A stretch of 64,000 bases of DNA. Origin: Trichosporon coremiiforme (taxonomy: Eukaryota > Basidiomycota > Tremellomycetes > Trichosporonales > Trichosporonaceae). The notes below the pieces were generated by a model. It was not told where the DNA came from, did no database searches, and saw only the letters and a program-made list of their open reading frames with translations. Location: NCBI GenBank assembly GCA_039545355.1, contig BCJJ01000026.1, forward strand, positions 310,001 to 374,000. Reading direction: 5' to 3'. The translations under genes and the position numbers were made by a program. Shown piece by piece: positions 53,342 to 62,533 of the stretch; position 1 is the first letter of the stretch; each line of letters starts with the position of its first letter.

Positions 53342-55759
53342 TTAGGCCTTGACGGTGCCCTTGTACGCGGACTCGGGGAGGTACTTCTTGAGGACTGCAA
53401 AGTCAGCAAAATTCGCAAACGCATCAGAAAACACTCGCCTCCTTCAGGGTGCACCATCTCGAACTCCTGCGACGTCGTTAGCAATGTTTCCGAACGCGTG
53501 GAAGAAGAAGAAGAAGTTGGAAGAGGAATAGAAGCTCGTGAAGGTGGATGGAGGTGGATGTGCCACACACGGGTGGAGGCCGGTGGAGACCGGTGGAGGT
53601 GGAGGCCCCTCCACCGGACCCTGAGCGGGAGCAAATCCACCACCTCACCGTAGGATGTCAGTACTCACCTCAGTGGCATCCTTGCCGGCGTAAAGCATGA
53701 TGGCCTTGACACCTCCGGGGTGGTCGGGGAGGAACTCGGTGACGTCGAGGACCTGGCCGTCGATGATGACCCAGAGGTCGTTCTCCTTGTTGTGCTGAGC
53801 GACCTCCTCGGCGGTGTACTCCTTCTTCTCGGCGGGGGCGGCAGCCTTCTTCTCCTCAGCGGGAGCGGCAGCGGCCGGAGCAGCGGCAGCGGGGGCGGCC
53901 TGGACGGCGGGGGCCGAGCTGGAGCCAGAGGCACCGCCGAACGAGAACTCAAGGTTGACCGACTTGGTGGCGGGGTCGACACGGACACGGGTCTCGAGGA
54001 GGTGGTCACCGATGGCACCGAGACGGCCGGCGGCGGACTGGTTCGAGAGACCGTGGAGGAGGTAAGAGGAGGCGGAGCCACCGGCGACACGGCCGAAGAC
54101 GACGCATCCGAGGAGCGAAGAGCCACCGAGACGGTTGGCACCGTGGACACCACCGGCGAGCTCACCACAGGCGAAGAGACCGGGGATGGCCTTCTCGTTG
54201 GCATCGTGGACGGCGGCGTCGGTGCCGATCTCGAGACCACCCATGGTGTAGTGGAGGACGGGGGTCATGAGGGCGACGGCAAAGTTGTCATCCATGGAGT
54301 ACTTGGCGTTGTTGAAGAACTTCTTGTTGAAGGGGTCGGTGCCGGGGTGCTCCGAGTAGTAGGTGTGGTCTTCAAAGGTCTTCTGGAGAACCTTGGGGTC
54401 GACACCCATGTCCTTGGCGAGGTCGTAGCCGTTCTTGTAGTGCTTCATGAGACCACGGCCGGCGTAGTGCTTGATGTGCCACTCAATCTCCTTCTGGGCA
54501 GCAGAGTTGAGGACGAGACGGACGGGGAACTTGTTGTTCTCCCACATCTTGTTGGTGACAAAGTCACGGTGCTGGAGCTCGTCGACGAAACGGTGGCCGG
54601 TCGAGTCGATGAGGAGACCACCGCATCCACGGAGAGCCTCGGCAGCAAGGAACTTGACCTTGGCCTGGGGGTCCTTGGGGTCGACGAGACCAGTGGGGTG
54701 GACCTGGACCTTCTCGAGATCGATACCCTTGGCACCGACACCCATGGCCATCTTGTGGCCGTCACCGGTGCAGTGGTCACCGTTGGTGGTGGGGAGGTCG
54801 AAGAACTCGGGGCGGTACTTCTTGAGGAGCGAGTCCGAAGAGAAGTCGGCGGCGTAACCACCGGTAGCAAGGACGACGACACCACGCTCCTCGAGGGTCT
54901 TGCCGTCAACCTCGTACTTGACACCGACGACCTCGTCACCCTCCTTGATGAGCGAGGTAACCTTGGCCTTCTTGATAATCTTGGCACGGTCAGGCTCGGC
55001 GGCAGCAATGTCCTCGAGCTTCTCCATGAGAGCGTAGGTGATGGTCATACCAGGGAACTGGGCACCACCACGGTGGGTACGGGGCTCAGAGTGGCCACCA
55101 AGACGCGAGACCTTGGAGAGGTCGAGGCCGAAGGCCTCAATGAGCCACTGGACGGCATCGCCCGACTTGTAGGTGAGGACCTTGATGAGGTCGTCGCGGG
55201 CGAGGTCACGAGCAGACTTCTTGGTGTCGGCGAAGCTGTGATTGGTTAGCGGCGATCGCCGATGGGATGACGCCTGTACTCACAACTTGGCAGACGAGTC
55301 GGGGATGTTGTTCTCCTGGGGGGGTCGTCAGTACTCGGACCTCGGATGAGGTGGGCAATGCAGAATATGTGGCTGTTGCCATCACGAATCTGCTCGCCGT
55401 CGTTTCAACGTACCTGCTGGGCCTATCATGTCGTCAGCACACATTTCAAAACCAGCCACACGGAGCTCTTGAGTACTCACAGCAGTGCCAGATCCGTTGA
55501 TTCCAGAGGTGGCCTTGGTCGAGTTTCCCTGGAGGGGGTTAGGTTCTGGATGCATCTGGTTGATCGCCGCCGAAGCGGGCACTTACACCCATGAACGAGT
55601 TCTTGTCGAGGAGGAGCTGGGTATTGTAAGCGACGAGTTGGCTGGACGGCGCTGCGCGCCGGTATGTCTACTTACGACGTTGCCACCACGCTCAAGAACA
55701 GTGTGGGCGGCCGAGAGACCGGAGAGACCACCGCCAACAACGATAACCTTGGCAGACAT
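53342..55759 (-). CDS. Soluble fumarate reductase (Osm1/Frd type) fused to cytochrome b5
   Basis: Eight exons (55759-55676, 55616-55587, 55528-55481, 55422-55414, 55315-55284, 55235-53669, 53466-53439, 53394-53342) join in frame to 616 aa. The flavocytochrome-c-type FAD domain opens [14 protein letters not shown] and includes [27 protein letters not shown] and [20 protein letters not shown]. An Ala/Pro/Lys linker leads to a cytochrome b5 domain (about 530-616) with [12 protein letters not shown] (first heme His) and EFEMVHPEG (second heme His). Related fungal enzymes reduce fumarate to re-oxidise FADH2 or NADH in anaerobic redox balance. No N-terminal targeting signal is seen, so a cytosolic form is likely. 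The last 82 nt of coding sequence sit on two small exons after a 202-nt intron. Confidence 0.9.
53395..53438 (-). other. GC-AG intron
   Basis: The donor reads GAG|GCGAGTG and the acceptor TTTGCAG. Only this choice gives [13 protein letters not shown], as expected for a cytochrome b5 end. No GT donor at the junction keeps the frame. The CTGAC branch site is present 5 nt before the acceptor CAG. Confidence 0.8.
55414..55422 (-). other. 9-nt micro-exon of the fumarate reductase gene
   Basis: GCCCAGCAG (Ala-Gln-Gln) lies between a GATAG acceptor and a GTACGT donor. It joins SGTA to ENNIPDSS, the position where relatives have a short Q-rich link. Skipping it would keep the frame. Confidence 0.7.
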
Positions 55760-57746
55760 GATCTGTGGTTGTTAGTGGATATGCGATGTCGTGGCAGCTA
55801 GATGCAAAAGTGTGAGAACCGGCCCGGGGTGCTGATTGCGGCGGGCCGGATACAAACAGTCGCAGATCGCTGCTCCGACGGCGAGCCAGTGTACGCTGTT
55901 TTGCGCGTACTCACGGATGGGAAGTGGTGATGTAAAGTGGGAGATATGGAGAAAGGAAAAGGGGCGTGGATGATATAGAGGATGTAGAGCTAAGGCTGGG
56001 TGGTGTGTGTCCGGGGTGTGGAACGGTATGGGCCGGTCTGGGCGGTACTGGCTGACCACGAGAGTGTCTGGGAGTGGACGATGGGAAGTCAATAGCCGAC
56101 AGACCGTGTGTGCCCGGCCCCTTCAGCCCTTGCAGCCGTGCTGACGCGGTGCAGTGCGCGGTGAGAGCCTGAAGGGCCTGAAAGGGGAGGATGCCGCCTG
56201 GCCCCCGTGTGCCGTGTGCCAGCGTGCGTGCCAGCCAAACCGTAATCAAGCCTCCAGCCAGCAGCATCATCATCGCGGGGCAACGTCTCACAGGTCTTAC
56301 AGGTCTCACGCCGGACGCGTCTTGGAATCCTTGGCCCTGCAGCGCTCCCTGCCTTTGGCTCTCACATGATTCCGAGACCCGCCTACTGCCTGCACCCGGC
56401 ACCTCCGCCGCCTCTCGACGTGGGCGCCGTCACTCCTTACCCGGCCAACCACATTCAGCGCAATACGCACACCGCAATCCGCAACTTCCCCACCCACCGT
56501 CCACCGGGTATCGATCCACCCGGTTACCCTCGATACCCCGCTCTCCCCGGCCCTTCCCCGGGCTCTTCCCGACTGTCAGATGCACCCACCCCAGCTTCTG
56601 TTATGTAATCCCCCACATCGCTCGATCCCACATCCGCCGGCCCACACACACCCATTCCACAGCCATTTCGATCTGCGATGACGCCCATCCGGTCATCAGG
56701 ACACATGTGTTTTGCTCGAAGCGGTCGGGTGTCCACTCTCCATGTCGCCTGGCCAGCGCTCTGTCCGTTTCTTTCCAGGTCGATTTTATGAATCCAGGAG
56801 CATCGCGCATGCCGAGTCTCATCGGGGCCCGCAGGTGGTCGTGCGCTTCGTCCGTCGTCCGCGGGGCGCGGGGCCGACGAGCATTTGTATTATCACCCTC
56901 GACGCTCGGTCATCGCCGCCCTCAGCTGAAACAGCTCGAACGGTCTTGCCATCCAGCGGGGTGCATTCACGCTCGAGCATTCAGTGATGCGCAGTGACGC
57001 TCAGGTTCCGTCAATCGATAATATTCGACATCGGAAAAAGCACCGTGGGAGAGTGTGCCCACATCGATTGTCTCCAGAGATCTGCGCTTGCGATCATGGA
57101 GAGAAAGCCGCATGCCGAGGACCGAGGCTCGGTTTGCGGCCTTGTCATTCACATTATACCAACGCGTGCACTAGCGGAAATCGCTATTACGACGAGGGTT
57201 GCATTTTGCCACATCTTGCCGGACTAGTGCTCCGTGGCGGCCGTAGTTGTGGCAGGCAAGACACGACGTGAAAGCTGCCTAGTGCTAAGACCAAACTAAC
57301 TGCTGCGCACTCGATCGTGTGGCTCCCTACCTCCGTACAGCCGCACTCGATCGGCGAAACGTGTCGACGTGTCACCCGACAGTTCTCATGCGCACGAGAC
57401 TGATCCACATGCTACACCTGTCTATAACATGGGCGCATCGCGATTTGTATTTGTGACCCACTCGAGAACTTCCCTCGCTTGTGCAAGGATGCCGGAGACT
57501 GCGCCGCTCGCCGCTCTTGCTGCAGCCATCAGTCAATCCATGCACGCGCCCACGGTTGATCGACGTCCTGCCTGACCTGAGTCACCTGACCTGCCAACCT
57601 CCACCGGGCGTTCGGCTTGAATGGGTGGGGCGTATAAGCAAACGTGCTGCCACGTGGTTGATGACGTGTGGCATCGGGAACTCTGGTGAACGCGCGACAC
57701 CTCGAGCTGCGTTCGCAATAACAACGACAGGATCCAGACATACGAA
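55760..57746. promoter_or_regulatory. 2-kb divergent intergenic region, fumarate reductase / DPM2
   Basis: No gene is recognised. A 268-codon open frame (56191-56997) is Pro/His/Ser-rich, has no domain and overlaps another open frame on the opposite strand. A short direct repeat ACAGGTCT(T/C)AC occurs at about 56289-56310. Start regions of both flanking genes must use this DNA. Confidence 0.5.
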
Positions 57747-58247
57747 ATGGTGAGTACACCGTACGCCTCGCAGCGGCAAGAGTGGGCGGTGGGCGTCGGT
57801 GCTGGTGGAGTCGACGACGAAGCATGCTTTTCTCCCTCGTCGCTATCGCTCTATGCACCTTTCCCCATCGCGCCCTCATTATGCTCCTCGCGTCTCGACC
57901 ATGCCTGCACCCGCCAAGCCTCAGAGGCCCTAGAAGAGATCGATCTGACCACCAGGCGACCTCCGACAAAGCCCTTGGCGGCGCGATGCTGTTCATCGCC
58001 GCCTTTGTCTTCACATACTACACGATCTGGGCTCTGCTTCTCGTAAGTTAAAGCGAGGTACAAGAGCTGACCGCAGCCCTTCGTCTCGGAGGCGTCTTCG
58101 CTGCACGACCTCTTCCCACCCCGCGAGTGGGCGGTCCGCGGTCCTGCCTTCCTCCTCCTCGTCGGCCTGGCGGGTATCGGTGCTTTCTTCGGCAAGGTCT
58201 CGATGGCTGAGGCGCGCAAGAAGCGCTCGCAGGGCAAGACGGCATAG
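57747..58247 (+). CDS. DPM2: DPM2, regulatory subunit of dolichol-phosphate mannose synthase
   Basis: Exons 57747-57749, 57956-58042 and 58077-58247 give 86 aa. The first coding exon is the ATG alone, and a 206-nt intron with a CTGACCACCAG end follows. The protein then reads ATSDKALGGAMLFIAAFVFTYYT..., with two membrane segments (AMLFIAAFVFTYYTIWALLL and AFLLLVGLAGIGAFFG). FTYYTxW and the length match human DPM2 (84 aa). The Lys-rich tail KKRSQGKTA suits an ER membrane protein. DPM2 stabilises the Dpm1 catalytic subunit that makes Dol-P-Man for N-glycans, O-mannosylation and GPI anchors. An unspliced transcript would run into an unrelated frame. Confidence 0.87.
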
Positions 58248-58562
58248 ATGCCTGCCTTCTTTGGCATCACTCTTTTTCGGTTTTTCTCGCTCGATCAACA
58301 TCTCCACATCTTCCCTCCTTTCCTTCCGTGTACACAATCACCGTGCCAAGCATCACGTGCGCGCCGCACACAAAACCCACCCACCAACAGTAAGAATGAA
58401 CGCTCAGATATAGACTGCAGGCTCAGATTAGGATTTCAATGCATCACCCATAACGCTAGAGTATACACAAAATGGCAAGATTACATGAATTTGTTGGTTT
58501 CTAACTGTATTCTAACTGATAAAGACTGATCTCCGTTCCCAAGACGTCCTCAAAACCACTGC
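58248..58562. other. Convergent 3' region DPM2 / MFS transporter
   Basis: 315 bp holding the 3' UTRs of both genes. It is A+T-richer from about 58430 to 58530. No other element is seen. Confidence 0.5.
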
Positions 58563-60485
58563 TCAAGCCTCATCCGTCTCGCGCCCTATCCGGACTTCGT
58601 GGAGAGATGCGCAGTCCCCTCGGCTGTGTCGGCTGTGCTGGCTGCGGTGGCTCTTGATGCTTCCTCGCTCCGTGTCGTGATGCTCGTGGTGGTGGAAGGG
58701 GTGCTCTGGCGGGCGCTCATTGGCATCTCCCTCAAGGTCCTCGACCTCGCTCGCGTCAATGCCGAGCACCTCCCGTTCAACCTTCTCGTGCTCAAGCTTG
58801 GCGCGCTCCTGCTCCATACAGAGACGGGAGTACTTGGACTTGGCTCGGATCTGGGGTCCCCAGAAGAAGGCTGCGAACGGAACCAAGGCAAGAGCAGCAG
58901 CAATGCCTCCCATCATAACGAGGGCCCAGCGCACAGTGAGGCGCTCGAACATGAGTGTTGTGCAGAAGGTGAAGATGCCGGCGACGACATTGCGACAGAA
59001 GCTCTGGGCGGCGATCGCGCTCGACGCCCATGTTCCGTACGCCTCGGACAGGTACGTGAAAGATGTGATGTAGATGCTCATGATGGCGGCGAGGAGGATG
59101 GCGATGCCGATGAGCGGCGCGATCCAGTGCACCGTCGGAATGCTCGTGAAGCCGGTAATGAAGCAGCCGACGAAGAACAGGATGCCCGCGACCATGGGCG
59201 CATACAGGCGCGCCTCGACACCGTGCTTCGGTGCTTGGCGGCGGTACACCTTCTCCTGGATCCAGTTGATGCCGAGGCCGAGGATGCCGCCGACGCAGAT
59301 GGCCCAGTACGTCTGTCCGACGGCGAGGGTCGAGAAGCCGAAAGTGTGTCGAAACATGTACGGCAGTCCCGCGATCTGGGTGTAGAAGACACCCCAGCCG
59401 AGGCCGATCCAGGCTGAGAAGAACATGACGACAGGCTCCGTGACGAGGAACAGCAAGGGACGGAGGAGCGACTCGCGCATCGCGACGCTGAACTTGACCT
59501 TGGTCACTTCACTGCGGGCGAGGTAGCGTGCGCCGTCGGTCGTTCCGCGCGTCTCGCGCAGCTGCTTCGCCTTGCGGCGGAGAATGACCGTGTCGCGAGT
59601 CTCGACCATGACGAAGGCCACGACGGGAATGAACACGCCCACAATGATGAACTGGATCCACCAGACCCAGCGCCAACGCAGGCGCTGGTCGACCTCGACA
59701 AACACCATCGTAGCGCCTCCAAGTCCGGTTCCGAAGATCGCTGCGAAGCCGAACGCGGCCATCGGCACGCCACGCTGGCTCGGGACGAAGATGTCCGAGA
59801 TCGTGCCGCCCACAAGTGTCGCTCCAAGGCTACCGCTGAGGCCGAGGATGAAGCGGGAGATGAGGATCGTGGCAGTGTTCTGTCCCAGCGTCATCATCAG
59901 GTGGAAGATCCAGAACACGATCACGGCACTGATGTACGTCCACTTTCGTCCAAGTTCTTCAGAAAGCGGCGCGAGGAACAGTGGGGCAAAGGCGAAACCC
60001 CAGCAGTACAGCGCGATACCCGCTTCGACCTCGAGCTGGCTGCAGCCAAGGTCGTCGCACATGGTGCCCGCCGAGATAGAGAATGCCGACGTCGTGTAGG
60101 CCGAAAGCAGGGTGTAGAACACGGCGACGATCGTGATGCCCAGTTTGCGCGGCCAAGGGAAGTAGAACGGGTTCTCCTTCGAGCCCGCCGGAAAGTCGAC
60201 CCAGATCACACGCTCCTCCCTCCCCTCCTCGTCCTTCGGCATGTATCCATAAGAGCAGCCTTCCGGTAACGGTCCAACGGCCGACGCCAGTGTCGACAGC
60301 GAAGGCTTGCGGTCGCTAAAGGACCCCGTCACCGTCGGCGACGACGGCGAGAACTTTTCTCCCTCCGGTAGCGGCTCGATGGCGACGGCACCGTCGGCGT
60401 CCTCGCGCACAAGCGCTGGCTCCGGATCCTCAGACACATAGCACACGGTCCGCCGCGGCGCGGACGCGGGCTCGAGCATCGACAT
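58563..60485 (-). CDS. Major facilitator superfamily transporter, DHA1 (drug:H+ antiporter) type
   Basis: A single exon of 640 codons with 12 predicted membrane segments between two long cytosolic tails. The N-tail (1-115) carries IWVDFPAGSKENPFYFPW before TM1, a pattern common in fungal DHA1 exporters. Motif A-like sequence after TM2 is APLSEELGRKWTY. ISRFILGLSGSLGATLVGGT fits TM4, and LRWRWVWWIQFIIVG fits TM6. The C-tail is charged and His-rich (EHPFHHHEHHDTERGS, then Ser/His/Arg repeats). Likely cargo are drugs, polyamines or other small toxic compounds, but the sequence does not fix this. A start at the second Met (two codons on) is possible. Confidence 0.85.
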   Translation of the reverse strand: MSMLEPASAPRRTVCYVSEDPEPALVREDADGAVAIEPLPEGEKFSPSSPTVTGSFSDRKPSLSTLASAVGPLPEGCSYGYMPKDEEGREERVIWVDFPAGSKENPFYFPWPRKLGITIVAVFYTLLSAYTTSAFSISAGTMCDDLGCSQLEVEAGIALYCWGFAFAPLFLAPLSEELGRKWTYISAVIVFWIFHLMMTLGQNTATILISRFILGLSGSLGATLVGGTISDIFVPSQRGVPMAAFGFAAIFGTGLGGATMVFVEVDQRLRWRWVWWIQFIIVGVFIPVVAFVMVETRDTVILRRKAKQLRETRGTTDGARYLARSEVTKVKFSVAMRESLLRPLLFLVTEPVVMFFSAWIGLGWGVFYTQIAGLPYMFRHTFGFSTLAVGQTYWAICVGGILGLGINWIQEKVYRRQAPKHGVEARLYAPMVAGILFFVGCFITGFTSIPTVHWIAPLIGIAILLAAIMSIYITSFTYLSEAYGTWASSAIAAQSFCRNVVAGIFTFCTTLMFERLTVRWALVMMGGIAAALALVPFAAFFWGPQIRAKSKYSRLCMEQERAKLEHEKVEREVLGIDASEVEDLEGDANERPPEHPFHHHEHHDTERGSIKSHRSQHSRHSRGDCASLHEVRIGRETDEA

Positions 60486-61230
60486 CGCCTATCGTCGTCC
60501 CGGGGGGTCTGTGCGAACTTGAAAACAAACAGGCGATCGGTTAACTGCAACTGTCGGTGATGGCCGCCGCCTTGGTCTTTGGATAATTTCTTCGAGTTTC
60601 GTCTGGTTCGCGGGGGTCGTATGGGTCGAACGTGTCGCAGTGTGTGGTTTTATACAAGGCAGGCGCTTTGGTGCTCGAGTTGAGTCAGGTGAGTCGAGAG
60701 GGAGTTGGTGTTGCAGACTGCAATTTCGACAAGCCGAGTCCTCAACCAGATGCCGCCGGTGGATGATCCTGAAATGCGAGTTTACGCGATGCGAAATTGC
60801 AAAGAAACCCGCCGTTGGTACGTGCCAAGCGAGGGCTATGATGCGTCTGGCTAGTCTGGCTAGAAGCGCCTAAAGGCGGCTTACTCAAGATAGCTCCACC
60901 GGAGGAGGCCGACAGACCCGGGCGGCAACAGCGGCATCCTGACGCCCAGGTGGTGGGGCACTGGCCGCGGCCAACCGGCCCCGCCGGGAGCGTCAGCCAG
61001 ACTGTGCGGGGATGGGCCAGTCCGGCGGACCAGCTCCTTCTGCTCACTACTAACTCGAACCTTCCTCGTTAACGCTACTCAGAGACATGGGCGCATGCAT
61101 ATCACTCCGACAAATGCATGCACAGGCATGTGCACAAACGATCGCACACAAGTGTCAACGTGCATCGGCATGAGAAGGTGATAGGAATGCTGGAATCGCT
61201 TTGACCCGGTGTGGGCCGGTTGGATCGGCC

Positions 61231-61244
61231 GTGCCGGCCGGCAC
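61231..61244. repeat. Perfect 14-bp palindrome GTGCCGGCCGGCAC
   Basis: Self-complementary without spacer, about 0.75 kb upstream of the MFS start. It could bind a dimeric zinc-cluster regulator, but no such link is shown. Confidence 0.7.
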
Positions 61245-62509
61245 ACCACCGGTTTCCTTGACGTTGCCTCCACTATCAACTTCACTGCTTCGGTCGCCGA
61301 TGCTACCTCCACACCCTCCACTGCTATCGTTTGCAACGCCGTCGCCAAGGTCTCGGTCGTGCTCAACACTTGCACATTGGGAGGTCAGCGGGTCCGGTCT
61401 CTGTTTGGCCGGGCATGTGCAATCTCTTCTCGGATAACAATTTATCTGCCATCTCGAGGACTGGCGAGCAGATGGTGCTACGGTGGGCCGCAGTATACTG
61501 ATCCAAGCAATGGCCGCCCTTCTCTTTCATTTGGACACTGCAGCACGTCTCGTCCTGGTCCATGGGGCGTTGCTCTCCTACTCACCGCGGAAAAGCCGGC
61601 GGCGTCTCCTCAGCACTCAGAGTCACAGGATGGGTAACTATGCTCATCGTAGGAACGTCGAGTACTGCACATTCCTTGTGTTAGAACATGTCTAGCATGT
61701 CTCGAAGGGCAGATGACGATCTTGGAGTCTGTCGGCCCCCTAGCATACCCGCGGCTCATCAGTTCTGTCCGTGTCTCCGACCTCGTGGCTCCCGCAGTGA
61801 TGCCAATCTCTTGATGGTGGAACAAAAGCTCAAGTCTCGCTACTTCTGACTTGAAGCCCAGGTGGAGCCCAAGCGAGGCGCCGCAATGGAACCAAATGGA
61901 GAAGCGGTCAGATGAAGGGACAGCCGGGACCACTGTGCTGGACGCCTCCGGCCCGGCATCAATTTTGCCCTGCTGAGATCGCTCCACAGATTGAAGGTGC
62001 TGAGTGCCCGAGTTGCTGTGGCCGTTGGGTCTGGTCAGACGACCACTTCCCTTTCCTAATACTCAGACTCGCTGCGGGAACAGTTGATCCTAAGCACCAT
62101 GGGTTGCGACGTCGGGACCGCGATACGAAGCACCTGGCGTAATCATCGCTCCACTGTGGTGCCATATACAGTCAGTCATGCCAGCAAGGTCGTTTCGGTA
62201 TCGCTCGAATACCACTCTTCTGCGGATTGTTGCTGGGTCGGGGATCCAGTGACCACAACCTCGGCAAACAGCTTGAATGAGACTGTCGATGGACTTTCGA
62301 CATCTCGTCCGGTGCCAGGAAGCCACCAGATCCGGAGACAGAAGCAGCGTGCTAAATACTGACTGATCAGCACCGGCTGGCTGCCCAAGGCACTCGGCCA
62401 GTGAGGCATTAGGCACTGAGGGCGCACCGATAGGATCCGATCGTGTGCCCATTTCGGCCGCGATTAGGATGTCGAAAGTCGGGGATTTCGGCGGTGGCAG
62501 AGATGCAAA

Positions 62510-62533
62510 TTACGGATCGTGTTACGGATCGTG
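62510..62533. repeat. 12-bp tandem duplication, unit TTACGGATCGTG
   Basis: Two perfect adjacent copies in gene-free DNA. Confidence 0.85.

Noticed and set aside
53720..55249. 509-codon open frame antisense to the fumarate reductase
   Set aside because: It is a Gly/Val/Glu-rich shadow of the real reductase, which has clear FAD and b5 motifs.
56191..56997. 268-codon open frame upstream of DPM2
   Set aside because: It is Pro/Ser/His-rich and shows no recognisable family, and an open frame on the opposite strand (55911-56402) overlaps it. Probably G+C-rich spacer.
61079..61637. Overlapping frames on both strands around 61.1-61.6 kb that look mildly protein-like
   Set aside because: Ala/Thr/Val-rich stretches occur on both strands, but neither has a family match, a start context or flanking introns.
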